From contig NZ_BCWM01000018.1 in NCBI RefSeq assembly GCF_001592205.1, forward strand, positions 1 through 64,000: DNA of 64,000 nt, in the 5' to 3' direction. The position numbers were made by a program, and so were the translations under genes. The notes under the pieces are model-generated. The model did no database searches and was not told the DNA's origin. It saw only the letters and a program-made list of their open reading frames with translations. The stretch is from Brevundimonas vesicularis NBRC 12165. GTDB lineage: Bacteria > Pseudomonadota > Alphaproteobacteria > Caulobacterales > Caulobacteraceae. Shown piece by piece: positions 1-10,785 of this stretch. Every line of letters starts with the position of its first letter. The stretch's first letter is position 1.

Positions 1-1
1 T

Positions 2-1117
2 CACGTCAGCCGGAGTGGGTATGCGACAGACGTCGCGCAAGCCGCGACGTTCAAAGGCGGTCGCTCGAAGACGCCGGGGGTGGTCGCGGACAACCGTCTC
101 CTCCTCATCGATTACAGCACCCATCTCGAGGTGCTGGTGGCGAACCTGCTGCTCGCCGCGCAGGAAACCCGAAGCGCCATCATTAACCACGCGAATGTCG
201 AGGATCTTGAGTCGTTCAGGTGCGTCATTCAGCTGAAGCATGCGGCTGCGCCGTCGGACGGGGTCAAACTGACCCCCGAACTCCGGGGCTATATCGAGAC
301 TTTCAAGGCGCTCGCCACATGCTGGCGTCATGACGAAAAGACCGATGCTTGGACCCTCGACTTCTTCGTCAATGAGGCGATGCGGGAAGGGTTCTCGGCG
401 CACTTCAAGAATGCCGCCACCCTCTACCGCGCCTTCCATAAGATCGCCCTTCTGAACGATCTCGCCATTCCTCGAGCTGCTCGGAGGCGTCTGGAGAAGG
501 AAATTGACAGCCGCCGGTTCGCTTCGCGACTGCCGGAGCCCCAAGACGAGGACAAGGTGTTCAGATTCGAGCAGGTCGGCTTCCGGCGGCGTGTAGACGG
601 CAAGGCTGCGTCCCTCGACTATGTCTCCCTGTCGGACGGCGAGCACCAGTTCGCTCAAATCCTCGGCATCTTTTCCATGATCGAGGCCCCGGACGCCCTG
701 TTCATTCTCGATGAGCCGGAGTCGCACTTCAACCCGCTGTGGCGAGTGCAATTCACCAAGCAGTTGCTGGGCCTGCCAAACGCCGAACGCGGTCGGCAGG
801 AGGTTCTCTTGACCACCCATGCGCCGTTCGTCCCCTGCGACCTTCCCCGGGAACAGGTTCTCATCTTCAGCCGGGAAGACGGAAGGCTCACCGTGGGGCC
901 GCCGACCATCGAGACGTTCGGAGCGTCTTTCGACCGGATCTTGGACGCCTGTTTCGGGGTCAATCCGCCAATCTCCCAAGTGGCGCAGGATATTGTGGGA
1001 GACCTGATGGCGGATGGGACCGCCGCCGAAATTGAAGTGGCACTCACCCAACTCGGACCTTCCGTGGCGCGCTCCTTCCTCGCCGACCGCCTTCGTCAGC
1101 TCAAACAGACTTCCTGA
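2..1117 (+). CDS. AAA/ABC-type ATPase, PtuA-like, 5' end cut off by the window
   Basis: The frame is open to the left edge, so the true start and the Walker A loop lie outside the window; about 371 codons are visible. Seen: an ABC-signature-like LSDGEHQ, a Walker B with catalytic acidic residue in LFILDEPESH, and an H-loop in LLTTHAP, the C-terminal half of a RecF/OLD-like ATPase head. Known: ATPases with this arrangement are paired with HNH nucleases in Septu (PtuA/PtuB) and in restriction-associated cassettes. The stop is three bases before the start of the HNH gene, so the two are almost certainly co-translated. Inferred role: ATP-dependent sensor or gate for the nuclease in anti-phage defence. 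An internal GTG at 80 is unlikely to be the start because conserved-looking coding sequence continues upstream. Confidence 0.75.
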   Translation, partial: HVSRSGYATDVAQAATFKGGRSKTPGVVADNRLLLIDYSTHLEVLVANLLLAAQETRSAIINHANVEDLESFRCVIQLKHAAAPSDGVKLTPELRGYIETFKALATCWRHDEKTDAWTLDFFVNEAMREGFSAHFKNAATLYRAFHKIALLNDLAIPRAARRRLEKEIDSRRFASRLPEPQDEDKVFRFEQVGFRRRVDGKAASLDYVSLSDGEHQFAQILGIFSMIEAPDALFILDEPESHFNPLWRVQFTKQLLGLPNAERGRQEVLLTTHAPFVPCDLPREQVLIFSREDGRLTVGPPTIETFGASFDRILDACFGVNPPISQVAQDIVGDLMADGTAAEIEVALTQLGPSVARSFLADRLRQLKQTS

Positions 1118-1120
1118 TCG

Positions 1121-2221
1121 ATGCTGTTTTGCTATCCGGCTGAGGCCGCTGATGAGAATTGGCTGCACGACGGTCTGATGACCTTGTTGACCCGCGTCTT
1201 CACGGGTGAGCCTGAGCCCCTGGTCGATTGGCTAGAGGCTTTTCCGGCGGACAAACGCGTAGAAATCGAACGCAAGCCAACTATTCACGCCGCTCTGAAA
1301 GCCTTAGCTGAAAAAGCGGCTGAGGATCTGAATGACGAGGAGCGCGCAGCTTATCTCGCCTGCATGCAGTCCCAGAATCGCATCCCGGCTCTCTTTGAGC
1401 CCGTCGAACTTCTATCCGACCCTCCGATCAACAAGGCGGCCTTCGCGAAACTCGTGAGCGACCTGTTTGAGATCGCCTTCAAGGCGCTGAGTCCCCTGGG
1501 CGTCAGGGATCGGCAGTACACTCGCATCTATGATGCGATGCCGGCTCGCATCTGCGCCTTCTGCGGCATCGAGAAGATGTCGCCGCCAGATCCTCAGATC
1601 CCGCGCGAGAGCCTCGACCACTACCTGTCATCCGCCCACTATCCGTTCGCCGCTGCCAACATGCGGAACCTCGCGCCGGCCGGACACCGGTGCAACAGCT
1701 CGCACAAGCTGGGCAAAGATGTTATCCGCGGCTTGGGTGGAGTTCGCCGACGCTGTTTTGATCCCTTCGGTCAGGCGGTCGCGACCGTGTCCCTTCAGCA
1801 AAGCCGGCCTTTGGAAGGGCGGACTAAAAAGATGCTTGTCCTACCGGCTTGGCAGATCGATCTCTTGGGGGATCGGGACTTCGTGAAGACATGGGACGAG
1901 GTCTATGACATTCGAACTCGCTATGAGCTTGAGGTTCTCGACGCGGAATTCTGGTCATGGCTCGACCATTTCGCCAACTGGTCTGTCTTGGAAGCGGCGC
2001 CGCCGACCAATGGTGCCGAATTGGTCGGTCTAATTGCACGCTATCGACGTGCGGTAATTGGGGAGGGCTTCGCTGATTTCCTAAAAATCGCGACGTTCGA
2101 TATGCTCGCCTATCAGTGCCAGAACGGACCAGCGTCCGATCGCGTAACTGACTGGCTTATCGATTTGCTGAGCCCAGGAACCGGTGCGGCCAGTTTTGCT
2201 GAGGACGCATTTGCAGCCTAA
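1121..2221 (+). CDS. HNH endonuclease, PtuB-like partner of the upstream ATPase
   Basis: The protein has 366 residues. Seen: a zinc-type pair C145-x2-C148, an LDHYL segment with D166-H167, then NLAP, and a GHRCN segment followed by a lysine. This is the usual layout of a treble-clef HNH domain (CxxC, DH, N, CN-K) as found in PtuB and related nucleases. The N-terminal 140 residues are helical and unassigned, and the C-terminal 160 residues match nothing I recognise. It starts three bases after the ATPase stop. Inferred: the effector that cuts nucleic acid when the ATPase is triggered. The protein is longer than a minimal HNH nuclease, so extra recognition domains are likely. Codon use is less GC-rich than in the housekeeping genes, consistent with transfer. 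Confidence 0.75.
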   Translation: MLFCYPAEAADENWLHDGLMTLLTRVFTGEPEPLVDWLEAFPADKRVEIERKPTIHAALKALAEKAAEDLNDEERAAYLACMQSQNRIPALFEPVELLSDPPINKAAFAKLVSDLFEIAFKALSPLGVRDRQYTRIYDAMPARICAFCGIEKMSPPDPQIPRESLDHYLSSAHYPFAAANMRNLAPAGHRCNSSHKLGKDVIRGLGGVRRRCFDPFGQAVATVSLQQSRPLEGRTKKMLVLPAWQIDLLGDRDFVKTWDEVYDIRTRYELEVLDAEFWSWLDHFANWSVLEAAPPTNGAELVGLIARYRRAVIGEGFADFLKIATFDMLAYQCQNGPASDRVTDWLIDLLSPGTGAASFAEDAFAA

Positions 2222-2349
2222 GTGGGCCGGTCAGAATGTTCAGTATGGGGCTGTTCGCCAAGGTCAGCTTCTGGCGCAAGATGGCCGCAGGCGCATCCTC
2301 TAAACAGAGACCATCGGATTGCAGATGGCGACAGCCGGCACCTGCCGCG

Positions 2350-4680
2350 TCAGGTCTCAATCCGTCCCCCGTCGATGTAGAGAAGGTCGCATCGGACTTC
2401 GAGACGCTTGGTCTCGCCATTGTCCGGCAGGAAGGCCTGCCTGAGGGGCTCGGGCACCGGGATAAAGATCTGGTTCTTCATGACGATGGTGGTTGTCTCG
2501 AACGATCCGCCGCCGGAAGTCGGCGCGACCGGCTCGCTCATCTGAACATCGTAATAGAGGCCGACCTCTCCGGACTGGTGTTCGAAGATGAACAGGACTT
2601 TTTGGCCGCCCCAGACGACAGAGGTGCGATGGGGTTGAAGGAAGAATTCGCCACGCTCTTCTCGCACTCGGGTGCTGATCGCCAGGAAGCAGCGGAACCC
2701 CTTCAGCGGGGGGTCCTGGTCATCGACCACCAGAAGCTTGCGGGTGGTCGACATGTCGGTGCGCAGGACGGGCGGCAGGGCGTCGTAATTGGGCTCTACG
2801 ACTGCACTGTGCGTCTCGAGAGCATCGACGGATTCAGCGACGTCGGGGACCACGTCGCGAACTCGGCCCATGGTGGTCGGATCGAGGGTCTGATAGCTTC
2901 GGCGGACCGTGCTGGCTTTGGCCGAGGCCTGCTGCATTGAGATCTTGCCATCCTGATAATCGCTCCAGAGCGAGGTCAAGTATTCCAAGTCCGAACGCTC
3001 GTATTCGAATACGTCGCGAGTCCGCTGGAGCGTCTTCAGGAAAGCCTCAGTCCCTTGGCGCGTGGCGCTGGGTACGAGGTGGGAGACCTTGGGAAAAACG
3101 ACCGTACGCACGAAGTCCTTTGCCATATGACCGAACGCGCCATACTCCTTCTCGTAGATTTGGAGCATGACGGCGACGTTCGCGGCAGCCGGGTTCAAGG
3201 TGATGCTGACGGGCTTGTCCGCCTTCACCAGAATGGGAAGGTTGTGCGAAATCGTGCCGAAGCCGACATCCGCCGTAAGGAAATAGTCCGAGTTTAAGAT
3301 TTCGGTGAGACGGAAAGCGAGGGCGGACTGCGACAGGCTCAGCTCGGCGGGCTTGAGCCGGTTTAGCACTTTGGGCTCGTCGCTTAAGGCTTCAATCTTG
3401 CCGTAGTTGTTGAGATAGCCCTGTTCGCACATGCGACGCTGGGAATTGCGGGCCAGTTGAACGAGCGGACGCTCGACCGAAGCCAGGCTCATCGTCGCGG
3501 GATCCGTGCCACTGTAGACCAGCAATGGGGTCGTCTGGCTTCGCTCTCCTAGGCTCATGAGCGTGGCCGAATCTCCGGGCTCGATGCGCGCGCGTAGCTG
3601 TCCCGCCAACGCCCAAGTCCGATGCGCCGCGACCCAGTTGATGAAGGCTTGGCTGTTGTTGGCCTCGGGCCGTTCGGCCAGGCGTTCGGAGATCAAACGA
3701 TCTAAGGGAGCGCCGAACAGGTTTAGGAACTCTAGGCTTTCCGTCGTTAACGCTTCGCGCCCCGCGGTCGGCTGAAGGAGGAGGAAGTCGGCGACGCCAC
3801 CCAACTGGTAGATGGACGGGATGGAGGCCGTCGCTAGGCCGAACCGGTTGCGGAAGGTGCGCAGCGCGCCCACGCCCTGACGTAGGATCATCTGACCGAT
3901 GATCGGATGTCCATCGAGTTCGATCTTTATCAGTTCGGCGCGGACTTCGCCCGTGGCGGCGCCGGTGAGCGAAACGTCCGCCGACAGTCGGTGGCTGAGG
4001 GCGACCTTCTCACCGCTCCAGCGCCAGCTGACCGCGAGCTCCGCGACGGCCCGCGAAAGCGGCGTCTGGCTCAGGACAGTTCCGTTGACGACGACGGGGA
4101 TCTCGACGAAGCGGACGAAGTCGCTGATGTAGGCCACCGCCTGATTGACGTCGATCGGGCGATCGTCAGCCATGAGGGCGATGATCGTGGTGCCACTCTG
4201 GCCGGTCGGCTCTTCCGTGGTAGATCGGATGCAGTCGTCTGTGACGGACAGGGTCGCTCGCTCGGCCCAGCAATGGGTGCGCTCTCCCGTGGTCAGGCTT
4301 TCGCTGATGACTTCCAGCTTATCAGCGATGCCGAAGTTGGCCACGGCGCCGATGCCGAAGGTGCCGACGACGCCGGCGGCCCGCGCTTCATCGGTGTTCT
4401 TCGAACTCGACCCGGCCCGCCAGAAGTTGTTGCGCAGCTGGGCCTTCGACATGCCGATGCCGTTGTCGACGACGCGGATTTGTTTTGCCGTGATCTCCAC
4501 TGTGACCTGCGGCGCGAATTCTTGGCCGGCGTGGCGTCGCAGCATGATAGCGTCAAAGGCGTTCTGAACGTTCTCCCGCAACAGGGCGAAGGGCGACGGA
4601 TAGATTTGCGTCGCTAGAAGGTCGATCATCCGCGTGATGTCGACACTGAACGGCATCGCTTCATCGTGAGTCTGGGTCAT
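2350..4680 (-). CDS. Hsp90-like GHKL ATPase of an accessory two-gene operon
   Basis: The protein has 776 residues with a clear N-terminal GHKL fold: N-box RENVQNAFDA (E36, N40, D43), G1 box DNGIGM (D72, G74, G76) and G2 box GTFGIG (106-111). This is the Hsp90/HtpG style rather than histidine-kinase style, because no phosphoacceptor dimerisation domain precedes it. Residues from about 250 onward resemble no chaperone I know. There are no membrane segments. The start overlaps the stop of the upstream phosphoesterase gene by four bases (ATGA), so the two are translated together. The gene converges on the HNH gene with 128 bases between stops. Inferred: an ATP-driven sensor or switch working with the phosphoesterase, possibly in phage defence. 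It is not htpG: the middle and C-terminal domains do not match. Confidence 0.72.
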   Translation of the reverse strand: MTQTHDEAMPFSVDITRMIDLLATQIYPSPFALLRENVQNAFDAIMLRRHAGQEFAPQVTVEITAKQIRVVDNGIGMSKAQLRNNFWRAGSSSKNTDEARAAGVVGTFGIGAVANFGIADKLEVISESLTTGERTHCWAERATLSVTDDCIRSTTEEPTGQSGTTIIALMADDRPIDVNQAVAYISDFVRFVEIPVVVNGTVLSQTPLSRAVAELAVSWRWSGEKVALSHRLSADVSLTGAATGEVRAELIKIELDGHPIIGQMILRQGVGALRTFRNRFGLATASIPSIYQLGGVADFLLLQPTAGREALTTESLEFLNLFGAPLDRLISERLAERPEANNSQAFINWVAAHRTWALAGQLRARIEPGDSATLMSLGERSQTTPLLVYSGTDPATMSLASVERPLVQLARNSQRRMCEQGYLNNYGKIEALSDEPKVLNRLKPAELSLSQSALAFRLTEILNSDYFLTADVGFGTISHNLPILVKADKPVSITLNPAAANVAVMLQIYEKEYGAFGHMAKDFVRTVVFPKVSHLVPSATRQGTEAFLKTLQRTRDVFEYERSDLEYLTSLWSDYQDGKISMQQASAKASTVRRSYQTLDPTTMGRVRDVVPDVAESVDALETHSAVVEPNYDALPPVLRTDMSTTRKLLVVDDQDPPLKGFRCFLAISTRVREERGEFFLQPHRTSVVWGGQKVLFIFEHQSGEVGLYYDVQMSEPVAPTSGGGSFETTTIVMKNQIFIPVPEPLRQAFLPDNGETKRLEVRCDLLYIDGGRIET

Positions 4681-6146
4681 TTGCTCATCCGTCGCGTCAT
4701 GTCGATGCGCCGCTGCATCTCTTGGAGCGGCCCTCCGGTCAGGCCGACCTCGGACGCAAGCTTGAGCAGCAGCGTCTCCGCATCGTCTGGTCGGGACTGA
4801 GCTAGGAAGAGGTCGGCGATGATCATCAACTCCTCAATGCTCGTGGGGGTGCCGAGTGCGGCAAGGGTCTCGTCCGGCGCCAGCGCCGCCAACCCGGCCA
4901 TGGTGATCAGCCGGCGGCCATAGGGCAAGGCGGCGGCACCTTCCTGTTGCAGCACACTGAGCACCGCTGCGGGCGTTTCGCCCGCATTCAGACTGGCCTC
5001 AGCCGCTAGGATGACGCTCGTCAGCTTGTCTAGCTCGGGGGTCTCGGGTCGTCCGCCGGCGTCCACAGGCCGCGTCCATTTCAAATCGACGAAGCTTTTG
5101 CCCTCGAAGGCGGCCAGGTTTGCCCGGGAGAACAGATTGGCGAACGCCATCTCCCGCACATGGACCCGAGCCTGATCGTAGTCGTCCCCGATCTCGATGA
5201 CGCTGTATCCGCGACGAGCGCCCGTTGGCAGCTCACGCGCGCCGGCGCACAGGGATCCTGCGCTTACCACCGCCATCTCCTCGCGGCCGGGGATGAAGAC
5301 ATGCTGCGGGGTGACCTGAGGTTTGTGCTGATGTCCATAGAGCCCGAGACGGAACCCGCGACCAATCATGCCCCGCACGATCTCTGGATCCATATAGTCG
5401 CTGCGGTGGGGCGGGCCCTCAATGTCATGGTGCCAAACCGCCACGCGAAGGTGCCAGGGACCGCGTTCCTTGAGATCGAGATAGGCTCGCGCGATGGCGT
5501 TCTTGGGAATATCGCCTTGGAAGGCGAAACAGTCGTTTGAGGCGCAAGAGTTAAACGCGGCGACGCCGATGCGCCCTTCATCCAAGCTGTAGAGGTTTGC
5601 GTCCACCCCGGACTGGGGCCGCTGGTCAGCGGGAAGGGGAGAATAGAAATTGTCGAAGAACCGCCAGAAAGCGGCCAGTCGGTTCTCGTAGGCCGTCCTA
5701 TCGTTGATTTTGTACAGCGTGCGCGTCTTCCAGTCCCAGCGATAAGGCGAGCCCAGCTTGTGCAGGCTTTGAAGAAACTCCTTGGGATAGTCGGCCTCGG
5801 CGACCTCTATCATCGAGCTTCGTGCGACATTCCAGTCGATGTCGTGATTACCAGGGACGATCACGACTTTAGACCGGTCTCCGCCGAGAAAGCGGTCGGT
5901 CAGTTCTACGAGAAAGGCGTGAGCCGTGTCGTACTGCTCGGCTAGCTGCTTGGCCGGTTCAGAGACACACAGCCCTACGCCTTGGATAATGTCGCCGCTG
6001 ACGACGATCGCCTGCGGCAGCGCAATGGGCGGATCTTCAGACGGGAAGCTGTCTCGGTCGCTGACAAGCGCCGAGATTAGCTCGTCATTCGAGAGGGGAT
6101 CATGCAAGGACCGGTGGAGATCGGTGATGTGCAAAATGCAGAACAT
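4677..6146 (-). CDS. calcineurin-like metallophosphoesterase of an accessory operon
   Basis: The protein has 489 residues. All core motifs of the two-metal phosphoesterase fold are present: D9-x-H11 in ITDLH, GD at 51-52, GNHD at 99-102, the HH pair at 239-240 and GHQH at 271-274. The catalytic domain therefore spans about residues 1-300. The last 130 residues are helical and TPR-like (alanine- and leucine-rich with paired-helix spacing) and may bind the partner ATPase. It is the first gene of the operon and overlaps the GHKL ATPase by four bases. Substrate is unknown: the family includes nucleases such as Mre11/SbcD, cyclic-nucleotide phosphodiesterases and protein phosphatases. The start is the only ATG before ITDLH and puts the first metal ligand at residue 9, as usual. 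Confidence 0.75.
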   Translation of the reverse strand: MFCILHITDLHRSLHDPLSNDELISALVSDRDSFPSEDPPIALPQAIVVSGDIIQGVGLCVSEPAKQLAEQYDTAHAFLVELTDRFLGGDRSKVVIVPGNHDIDWNVARSSMIEVAEADYPKEFLQSLHKLGSPYRWDWKTRTLYKINDRTAYENRLAAFWRFFDNFYSPLPADQRPQSGVDANLYSLDEGRIGVAAFNSCASNDCFAFQGDIPKNAIARAYLDLKERGPWHLRVAVWHHDIEGPPHRSDYMDPEIVRGMIGRGFRLGLYGHQHKPQVTPQHVFIPGREEMAVVSAGSLCAGARELPTGARRGYSVIEIGDDYDQARVHVREMAFANLFSRANLAAFEGKSFVDLKWTRPVDAGGRPETPELDKLTSVILAAEASLNAGETPAAVLSVLQQEGAAALPYGRRLITMAGLAALAPDETLAALGTPTSIEELMIIADLFLAQSRPDDAETLLLKLASEVGLTGGPLQEMQRRIDMTRRMSK

Positions 6147-6375
6147 TCGGAATCACCGGTGGAGGGCGGCGGGTGCTGACGGCTAAGGTTATCTTGTAAA
6201 CCACTGCGCGTTGTTCGATGCAACTCGTGCCTGAATCGGTCCTCACATGGGGCACCTGACGTCACCGACTGGTCGGCCGTCCGTTTTCAGAAGGCCAAAC
6301 AATGTCTGCTGTTGGCGCTTGTGAGCCTCTGACGGCACGGGCCCTCAACCGCGTTTCGGGACTGCTTTGACGCAG

Positions 6376-6399
6376 GAAGGCCAGCATACGCTGGCCTTC
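6376..6399. repeat. perfect inverted repeat, 10-base arms and 4-base loop
   Basis: GAAGGCCAGC, loop ATAC, GCTGGCCTTC. It lies 173 bases beyond the gyrB stop and could end the gyrB transcript, although no T-run follows on the minus strand. Confidence 0.7.
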
Positions 6400-6490
6400 G
6401 GTCACGCTTCTCGATTGGGTGGCGGAAGGCAACCGCTCGTCGCCTGAAGGATCAGAGCCTGATCGTCCGCAGTGGGTGGCCTGCGGAGGA

Positions 6491-6553
6491 TTCTCATCAG
6501 TTATGAGCTAGTTCTCACTAATTGTGGCTCAATTCTCATCAATTGAGACCCGG
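6491..6553. repeat. three tandem 21-base repeats downstream of gyrB
   Basis: Units begin at 6491, 6512 and 6533, each with TTCTCA followed by a degenerate A/T core and a GAG or GGC segment. The first contains the inverted pair CTCAT and ATGAG separated by five bases. The regular 21-base (two helical turns) period suits stacked binding of a regulator or recombinase. They lie about 345 bases upstream of the accessory operon start. Confidence 0.65.
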
Positions 6554-6572
6554 ACCAGCGCCCCCTTCGCCG

Positions 6573-9143
<2,571 letters not shown>

Positions 9144-10268
9144 CTAGTCGGTTTCCAGCGCGCCGCCGGCCACGCGGACGAACTGGGCGCGGCCTTCCAG
9201 ACCGGCGAACAGGTCGCGTTCGGTCCCGGTCATGAAGGCCTGAAGATCCAGCGCCGTGATCTCGTCAAACAGGGCCGTGCGGCGCGCTTCGTCGAGGTGG
9301 GCGGGGGCTTCGTCCAGCAGCAGGATCGGGCGCGCAGCATGATCTGAAAGCCGCGCGATCTGAGCCAAAATCAGGTTGAGGACCAGGGCCTTCTGCTCAC
9401 CCGAAGAGCCCTCGGCGGCGGGGCGCTGTTTCTCGCGGTGAAGCGCGGTCAGGTCGGTGCGGTGCGGCCCGAACAGCGAGCGGCCGGCGGCGCCGTCGCG
9501 GGCGCGGGCCTTGGCCAGGCCCTCGCGGATGGCGGCGGCGATCTCGTCCTCCTCGGCGCCCGCTTCGGCCATCTGTTCGGCGGCGCCGTCCAGACCCAGG
9601 TCGGCCTGGGGGAAGGGCCGATCGCTGCGGGCGTCGATGGCGGCCTGAAGCGCGTGCAGGGCGGCGACGCGGGCGAGGGCGGCGCGGGCTCCGGCCTCGC
9701 CCAGCCGAAGCTCCAGGGCGTCCAGCCAGACGGGGTCGGCTTCACGCCCGTCTTGAGCGTCATTCAGCAGGCGCAGCCGCTCGCGAAGAGCCTTTTCGTA
9801 GGCGGAGACGCTGGCGGCGTGATCGGGATCGGCGGCGAAGACCAGTCGGTCGAAGAACTTCAGCCGCTCGGCGCGCGCGTCCGAAAACAGCCGGTCCTGT
9901 TCCGGCGTCGCCCAGACGGGACGCAGATAATCGAGCAGCCGCCCCGGCTGGGCCGTCTCGCCGTCGATCCGCACGATGCGCCGCGCGGCGCCCGCCGCCT
10001 GAACGCCGGTGCCCAGCCGCGTCTCGTCGTCCAGTTCGACCATGACGGCCCAGGCGCGTCCGGCCGCCTCGCCCGGCTCGCGCCGGCCCATCTCGGCGGC
10101 AGTCGCGCCGCGCAGCCCCTTGCCGGGGGTCAGCAGGCTGATCGCCTCCAGAAGATTGGTCTTTCCCGCCCCGTTCGGCCCATGCAGCACCACGGGGCCG
10201 GAGGTCATCTCCAGCCGCGCGCCCGCATAGGAGCGGAAGTCGGTGAGGGTGAGGGAGGCGAGACTCAA
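9144..10268 (-). CDS. recF: DNA replication and repair protein RecF
   Basis: RecF loads RecA at single-strand gaps and is an SMC/ABC-like ATPase. Seen: the N-terminal LTLTDFRSY strand, Walker [10 protein letters not shown], the C-terminal signature [12 protein letters not shown] and Walker [15 protein letters not shown] place the start at the TTG at 10268, which gives [14 protein letters not shown], the usual RecF beginning. A longer frame from the TTG at 10304 would add 12 residues (beginning [11 protein letters not shown]) that are merely the translation of an intergenic repeat at 10280-10304. An AT-richer membrane gene and this repeat separate recF from dnaN, where the two are often adjacent. 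Confidence 0.93.
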   Translation of the reverse strand: MSLASLTLTDFRSYAGARLEMTSGPVVLHGPNGAGKTNLLEAISLLTPGKGLRGATAAEMGRREPGEAAGRAWAVMVELDDETRLGTGVQAAGAARRIVRIDGETAQPGRLLDYLRPVWATPEQDRLFSDARAERLKFFDRLVFAADPDHAASVSAYEKALRERLRLLNDAQDGREADPVWLDALELRLGEAGARAALARVAALHALQAAIDARSDRPFPQADLGLDGAAEQMAEAGAEEDEIAAAIREGLAKARARDGAAGRSLFGPHRTDLTALHREKQRPAAEGSSGEQKALVLNLILAQIARLSDHAARPILLLDEAPAHLDEARRTALFDEITALDLQAFMTGTERDLFAGLEGRAQFVRVAGGALETD

Positions 10269-10275
10269 ATCTATC

Positions 10276-10308
10276 CGCTCATCCCGGCGAAAGCCGGAAC
10301 CCAATCCG
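10276..10308. repeat. dispersed intergenic repeat-like element before recF
   Basis: The core is CATCCCGGCGAAAGCCGG, with a 5-base stem CCGGC/GCCGG around GAAA. This sequence is a common dispersed element of alphaproteobacterial genomes, whose translation yields the familiar spurious GSGFRRD peptide. It sits directly between the stop of the membrane gene at 10309 and the recF start. Confidence 0.6.
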
Positions 10309-10785
10309 TCATGTGCCGTGACCAGCCTTCCAGGCGTTCATCACGTTCACTAGGCGTTGCGAGTCGAGCTCATAAGTTTGACGAAGCCGTCCGTCCGCTT
10401 CCGACGGTAGACCACGAAAAATCCAGAGGCCGATGTTATTTCGACAAGGCTGATTTTTAAGCGCGTACAGCAAGTAGCTGTTGACGTGGACTTTTAGAAT
10501 CCAGAACCGATCAACATCGATCCAGGGGATCAGGGGGCGTCGCCAAATGCCGGCAACTTTAAAGCCTTCCGTCGAGAGTATGAGGTCGGGCGGGAACGCA
10601 CGATTGATCAGCGTATGGATCAGGAACCATCCAACGACGGCTAAGCCTACCCAGCCAAAAAATGAAAAGACGACATCATTTGAGCGCAACAGGGCGAAAG
10701 CCAGTATGGCATAAGCAGCCATGAGCATGATCCGCCAGAGTTCAGGCCAGCGTCGCGCTGCGATAATGCGTTGTCTTTGGCTCAC
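10309..10785 (-). CDS. small membrane protein with PH-like cytoplasmic domain
   Basis: The protein has 158 residues. Seen: a basic N-terminus, two membrane helices at about residues 17-34 and 39-60, then a soluble region with a strand pattern and an [11 protein letters not shown] segment typical of bacterial PH-like (bPH/STM3941-type) domains. Function is unknown. The start overlaps the dnaN stop by four bases, so it is translated with dnaN. Base composition is clearly less GC-rich than that of dnaN, recF and gyrB, and the gene ends at a dispersed repeat, which together suggest later insertion into an otherwise conserved dnaN-recF arrangement. It could also be an orphan immunity-type protein, but nothing here proves that. 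Confidence 0.7.
   Translation of the reverse strand: MSQRQRIIAARRWPELWRIMLMAAYAILAFALLRSNDVVFSFFGWVGLAVVGWFLIHTLINRAFPPDLILSTEGFKVAGIWRRPLIPWIDVDRFWILKVHVNSYLLYALKNQPCRNNIGLWIFRGLPSEADGRLRQTYELDSQRLVNVMNAWKAGHGT

Larger units (their letters stand above)
6147..6572. other. intergenic region between the accessory operon and gyrB
   Basis: This stretch of 426 bases holds no convincing gene. It must contain the promoter of the phosphoesterase-ATPase operon (reading left) and the 3' end of the gyrB transcript. Two ordered structures are visible, a perfect hairpin at 6376-6399 and three tandem 21-base repeats from 6491, listed separately. Confidence 0.7.

Noticed and set aside
4677..6146. SbcD/Mre11 DNA-repair nuclease assignment
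   Set aside because: No SbcC-type partner is present; the neighbour is an Hsp90-like ATPase.
10268..10304. Extended N-terminus of recF
   Set aside because: The extra residues translate a dispersed repeat and are absent from RecF in general.
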